DNA of 25,998 nucleotides from JBHELT01 sp046262935. Lineage in GTDB: Bacteria > Actinomycetota > CADDZG01 > JAHWKV01. This document shows, piece by piece, positions 23,317 to 25,998 of this stretch; the stretch's first letter is position 1; the number at the start of each line of letters is the position of its first letter. Made by a program: the position numbers and the translations under genes. The DNA lies in the NCBI GenBank assembly GCA_046262935.1, contig JBHELT010000033.1:1-25998 (forward strand), written 5' to 3'. Below the pieces are notes generated by a model. That model worked only from the letters and a program-made list of their open reading frames with translations. It made no database searches and was not told where the DNA came from.

Positions 23317-24153
23317 TCAGATCGCTTCCTTGACGCACTCATTGACCAACTCGCCGAGACCTTCGATGGTTGTGCGCACCGTCTGGCCGGGCTTCAACCA
23401 AACCTGAGGATCGCGGGCCATTCCAACTCCCCCCGGAGTGCCAGTGGCAACAAGATCGCCGGGTTGCAGGGTGATGATCTCGGATATGTACGCGGCGACG
23501 TCAGCAGGCGAGAACAACAGGTCAGATGTTCGCGCCTTCTGCATGACCTGACCGTCAACCTCGCAACTTACAAGCAGGTCTTTTGCATCGTCCACCTCGT
23601 CGGGCGTTGTCAGCGAAGGACCAACGGGTGTGCTGTTCTCGAAGGTCTTGCCTTGCAGCCATTGCAGTGTTCGATATTGGTAATCCCTAACCGAAACATC
23701 ATTGAGGACCGTGAAACCAGCGATGCTCCGCGTCGCCTCCTCGACAGTCACATGCCGCATCGGGGCCCCCACGATGAAAGCAAGTTCGACTTCCCAATCA
23801 ACGTTGTCGGACACAGCAGGAAGCACTATCGGGTCGCGCGCGCCGATCAAAGCACCGGCAAACTTGGCGAACAGGGTTGGTGATGTGGGAACTTCACGAC
23901 CGGTCTCTTCGATGTGTGGGCGGTAATTGAGACCCAGACAGATGATCTTGCCGGGGGCGACAACCACCGGGGCAAGATCGGCGTTTGCGATCGGCATCGA
24001 TGACCCACTGGCTCCAGATGCCGTCGACTTCCAATCCTGGTCGTTAGCGATGAAACCGCCAACGTCGGTCCCCGGTGCAACCTCGACCACCTGGTCTCCG
24101 CGAATGACCCCGGTCGAATAGCCACCGGCGTTCCTAAGCGTTACGAGTTTCAA
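23317..24153 (-). CDS. Fumarylacetoacetate hydrolase (FAH) family protein
   Basis: A 278-residue enzyme of the FAH superfamily (fumarylpyruvate hydrolases, oxaloacetate decarboxylases, dehydratases). The C-terminal catalytic domain begins near 68 with IICLGLNYRPHIEETG. Metal ligands are expected in VDWEVELAF near 121-129 and in the VLNDVSVRD segment; TGTPGGVGMARDP is the conserved late loop. The N-terminal about 65 residues are the small extra domain common in this group. The TTG at 24153 has AAGGGG 6 bases upstream. It starts 19 bases after the aminotransferase stop, so the two are probably cotranscribed and may act on a keto acid produced by that enzyme (inference). The exact substrate cannot be told from sequence. 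Confidence 0.9.
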   Translation of the reverse strand: MKLVTLRNAGGYSTGVIRGDQVVEVAPGTDVGGFIANDQDWKSTASGASGSSMPIANADLAPVVVAPGKIICLGLNYRPHIEETGREVPTSPTLFAKFAGALIGARDPIVLPAVSDNVDWEVELAFIVGAPMRHVTVEEATRSIAGFTVLNDVSVRDYQYRTLQWLQGKTFENSTPVGPSLTTPDEVDDAKDLLVSCEVDGQVMQKARTSDLLFSPADVAAYISEIITLQPGDLVATGTPGGVGMARDPQVWLKPGQTVRTTIEGLGELVNECVKEAI

Positions 24154-24172
24154 TCATCACCCCTTCCATTGA

Positions 24173-25378
24173 CTAGGCATCTTTGGACCCAACCTTTGAA
24201 TGAAACCGGAAAGCTTCTTCGAATACAGGCAGAGCCTTTTCGATCATCTCGTCAGAGGCAGTCAGCGAGATCCGGAAGTAGCCCGGAAGGTCCATCATCG
24301 AACCGGGCAATACAAATATGTCGCGTGCCGCTAACCACTCCGAGAACTCCCAGTCGTCCGGTGTGGGTGACTTGGGCATGAGATAGAAGGTCGCGTCGGG
24401 TGAATGAACCTCGTATCCGTACGACCTCAGCGACTCGATCATGAGGTCTCTTTTCGAGTGAAGATGTTTGATGTCGATCGACAGGTGATCCAGGTCTACA
24501 AGGGCATGCTGCAAAAGTGCGTTCGGGAACGCATAGCCCGTGACGAACTGCGATGCGATCAGTGCCCCCTCAACCGCGTCACGATCTGGGAAACCTGGAG
24601 GTAGAGCTATGTAGCCGATCCTTTGTCCCGGCGCCAGCAATTGCTTGCCGTAGCTGTATATGAGGAAGCTAGCCGGATAGAAGAGCGTCGGCGATGGGAA
24701 CTCCCGGTCATCGAAGATCAAGCGGTGATATGCCTCGTCGGACATCAGATATATGGTTCGCCCATTTCGCCGAGATGCCTCGGTTAGGAGTTCTGCCAGG
24801 GCGATGAGTGTGGCCTTCGGGTAGATCTTGCCGGTCGGATTTTGAGGGGTGTTCACCAGAACCAGTCGAGTCTTTGGAGTTATCGCACCACGGATCCTTT
24901 CGATATCAAGATCCCAATCGGGGGGCTCGGTACTCACCTTGACCGGGTTGGCTCCAACCGATAGCACCATCGATTCATAGGTGAAATGGGGCGGGGCGAA
25001 GTAGATGACATCGTCGCCGGGATCGACAACGGCTTTCAGCACAGAAGCGATCCCAGCGAATGCCGCATTGGTCATGAAGACATCGCGGGGCTCGAAGGGG
25101 GCTCCGAACTGAGTCCTAAGTCGCTCCGCGACCACCTTTTGGGCCTCAGGCTCACTCATCTTGTAGGCGAACCAGTTCTTATCCTTCGGGATAACCGCTT
25201 TCTGAAGAGCCTCGATATATTCAGGCATGGCCATCTCCTGCGGATTGCCGGCCACGAAGTCGGCGATACCGGGTACATCAACCCTGCGTGAGTACGTCGA
25301 GTCTTGGAAGAACTTTAGGAAGGTCTTCATTGCTGACATAAGTGATAAAGCTTGCTGAGACACCGAGTTAGTGACCAT
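24173..25378 (-). CDS. Class I/II PLP-dependent aminotransferase
   Basis: A 401-residue fold-type I aminotransferase. Visible features: N-terminal GNPQEMAMP substrate-loop segment; TNAAFAGIASVLKAVVDPGD; VNTPQNPTGKIYP (cofactor Asn); SDEAYHRLIF (Asp and Tyr for the pyridine ring); YSYGKQLLAPGQRIGY with the PLP Lys; and a C-terminal FRISLTAS with the carboxylate-binding Arg. The length is standard. It resembles aspartate/aromatic or unclassified AAT-like enzymes, and the exact amino acid is unknown. ATG at 25378 has AAAGGAG 4 bases upstream. It is first in the run aminotransferase, FAH protein, RibBA. Confidence 0.9.
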   Translation of the reverse strand: MVTNSVSQQALSLMSAMKTFLKFFQDSTYSRRVDVPGIADFVAGNPQEMAMPEYIEALQKAVIPKDKNWFAYKMSEPEAQKVVAERLRTQFGAPFEPRDVFMTNAAFAGIASVLKAVVDPGDDVIYFAPPHFTYESMVLSVGANPVKVSTEPPDWDLDIERIRGAITPKTRLVLVNTPQNPTGKIYPKATLIALAELLTEASRRNGRTIYLMSDEAYHRLIFDDREFPSPTLFYPASFLIYSYGKQLLAPGQRIGYIALPPGFPDRDAVEGALIASQFVTGYAFPNALLQHALVDLDHLSIDIKHLHSKRDLMIESLRSYGYEVHSPDATFYLMPKSPTPDDWEFSEWLAARDIFVLPGSMMDLPGYFRISLTASDEMIEKALPVFEEAFRFHSKVGSKDA

Positions 25379-25504
25379 GGCGCTCCTTTCTCGACTCGAA
25401 TCCTACTTGCCCGCCAGCTCGCGAGCCGAGTGCCCCGGATCAACGCTAAAAGCGATGGCGGTTAAGGCCACGGCTTGACCGGAGGTTCGCCGACCGATCG
25501 TGGG

Positions 25505-25510
25505 TAACCT
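25505..25510 (+). promoter_or_regulatory. Candidate -10 for the PHP-domain gene
   Basis: TAACCT ends 9 bases before the ATG at 25520 and no Shine-Dalgarno intervenes, suggesting a leaderless transcript. The 141-base gap must also hold the divergent aminotransferase promoter. Confidence 0.35.
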
Positions 25511-25519
25511 ATCTGCCTG

Positions 25520-25998
25520 ATGGATAACGCGGTCATCGCCGAACTCCTCGTCCGAGCATCGGCGGATCAACACGATCGGAAACAAAAAGCTCTTCGCCGG
25601 GCAGCCCGAAAGGCCTTGCTCTGGCCTGAGCAGGCCGAATCACTAGTCGAAGAAGACCGATCATTAACCGAGCTGTTTGGAGTTGGACCCTATGTCGCCA
25701 GCGAGATGCTGCCCTGGTTCGACAACCCACCAAAGGACCTCGAGTCGCCCACGATCCGGCGCGACTTTCTGTCGTTTGCCCACGCAAAAGAAATACTGAA
25801 CAGCGCGCCCGACTGGGTCCGCGACAACCAGGCAGACCTGCAGATGCACTCGGTGCTCAGTGACGGGGCGTCAACCATCGAAGAACTTGCGTCGGCCGCG
25901 CAGACCCTTGGCCATCGATACATCGCCATAACCGATCATTCAAAGGGTTTGAAGATCGCAGGCGGCAAAGATGAGTCGGCTTTCCGCGAACAGGCATC
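25520..25998 (+). CDS. PHP-domain protein, PolX-like (cut by window edge)
   Basis: The first 159 codons of a metal-dependent phosphoesterase that continues beyond the window. The N-terminal about 105 residues hold a helical region and a helix-hairpin-helix-like LTELFGVGPYVASEML (about 49-64). The PHP domain begins near residue 106: ADLQMHSVLSDGASTIEE (metal-binding His and Asp), then LGHRYIAITDHSKGLKIAGG. The ITDHSKGL sequence is typical of the PHP half of PolX-type proteins and related stand-alone phosphoesterases. The polymerase X domain expected ahead of the PHP part in full PolX is missing, as only about 105 residues precede it, so it is probably a stand-alone PHP phosphoesterase with an HhH. 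No ribosome-binding site is seen. Confidence 0.82.
   Translation, partial: MDNAVIAELLVRASADQHDRKQKALRRAARKALLWPEQAESLVEEDRSLTELFGVGPYVASEMLPWFDNPPKDLESPTIRRDFLSFAHAKEILNSAPDWVRDNQADLQMHSVLSDGASTIEELASAAQTLGHRYIAITDHSKGLKIAGGKDESAFREQA

Overview
The window looks like a chromosomal piece of a moderately GC-rich Gram-positive-type bacterium, most likely an under-sampled Actinomycetota lineage (inference, low to moderate confidence). Supporting signs are frequent GTG and TTG starts, several genes that seem leaderless (a TAnnnT box 7-9 bases before the start codon), a GlgB with a CBM48-type N-terminus, a class A penicillin-binding protein with a Pro-rich tail, a bifunctional RibBA, and stand-alone cyclic-nucleotide-binding and receiver proteins. 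I saw no rRNA, tRNA, CRISPR array, insertion sequence, integrase or phage gene.

Layout. 1-4255 (minus strand): the 5' end of glgB, a large multi-sensor SpoIIE/PP2C-type phosphatase, a PIG-L/LmbE-type deacetylase, and a small two-helix membrane protein. 4256-7399 (plus): a divergent control region with a strong inverted repeat, then a tight run of protealysin-like M4 metalloprotease, emfourin-like inhibitor, membrane-anchored polysaccharide deacetylase and DUF1003 membrane protein. 7409-9361: a two-HKD phospholipase D-like protein coupled to a cyclic-nucleotide-binding protein (minus), back to back with a second cyclic-nucleotide-binding protein (plus). 9385-13754: a class A PBP (minus) diverging from an M3 metallopeptidase (plus). 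13758-14915: a membrane GGDEF diguanylate cyclase (minus).

14916-18878 is looser. A 0.6 kb gap with possible decayed coding sequence is followed by a secreted seven-repeat beta-propeller protein. Then comes a 0.55 kb gap with unusually good RNA-folding potential, a small secreted DUF5666-like protein, and a single-domain response regulator whose stop codon overlaps that of the convergent msrB.

19312-21916 (plus): a three-gene ABC-2 exporter (ATPase plus two permeases, each start overlapping the previous stop). 21932-25378 (minus): an aminotransferase, a fumarylacetoacetate-hydrolase-family enzyme and RibBA, probably one operon. 25520-end (plus): the 5' part of a PHP-domain (PolX-like) gene.

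The themes are cell-envelope work (PBP, polysaccharide deacetylase, ABC-2 exporter, secreted propeller), small-molecule and partner-switch signalling (SpoIIE phosphatase, GGDEF enzyme, two CNB proteins, receiver) and housekeeping metabolism. The parts most worth pursuing are the cyclic-nucleotide/PLD cassette, the protease-inhibitor-deacetylase operon with its operator-like repeat, and the structured intergenic region at about 17.5-17.75 kb.
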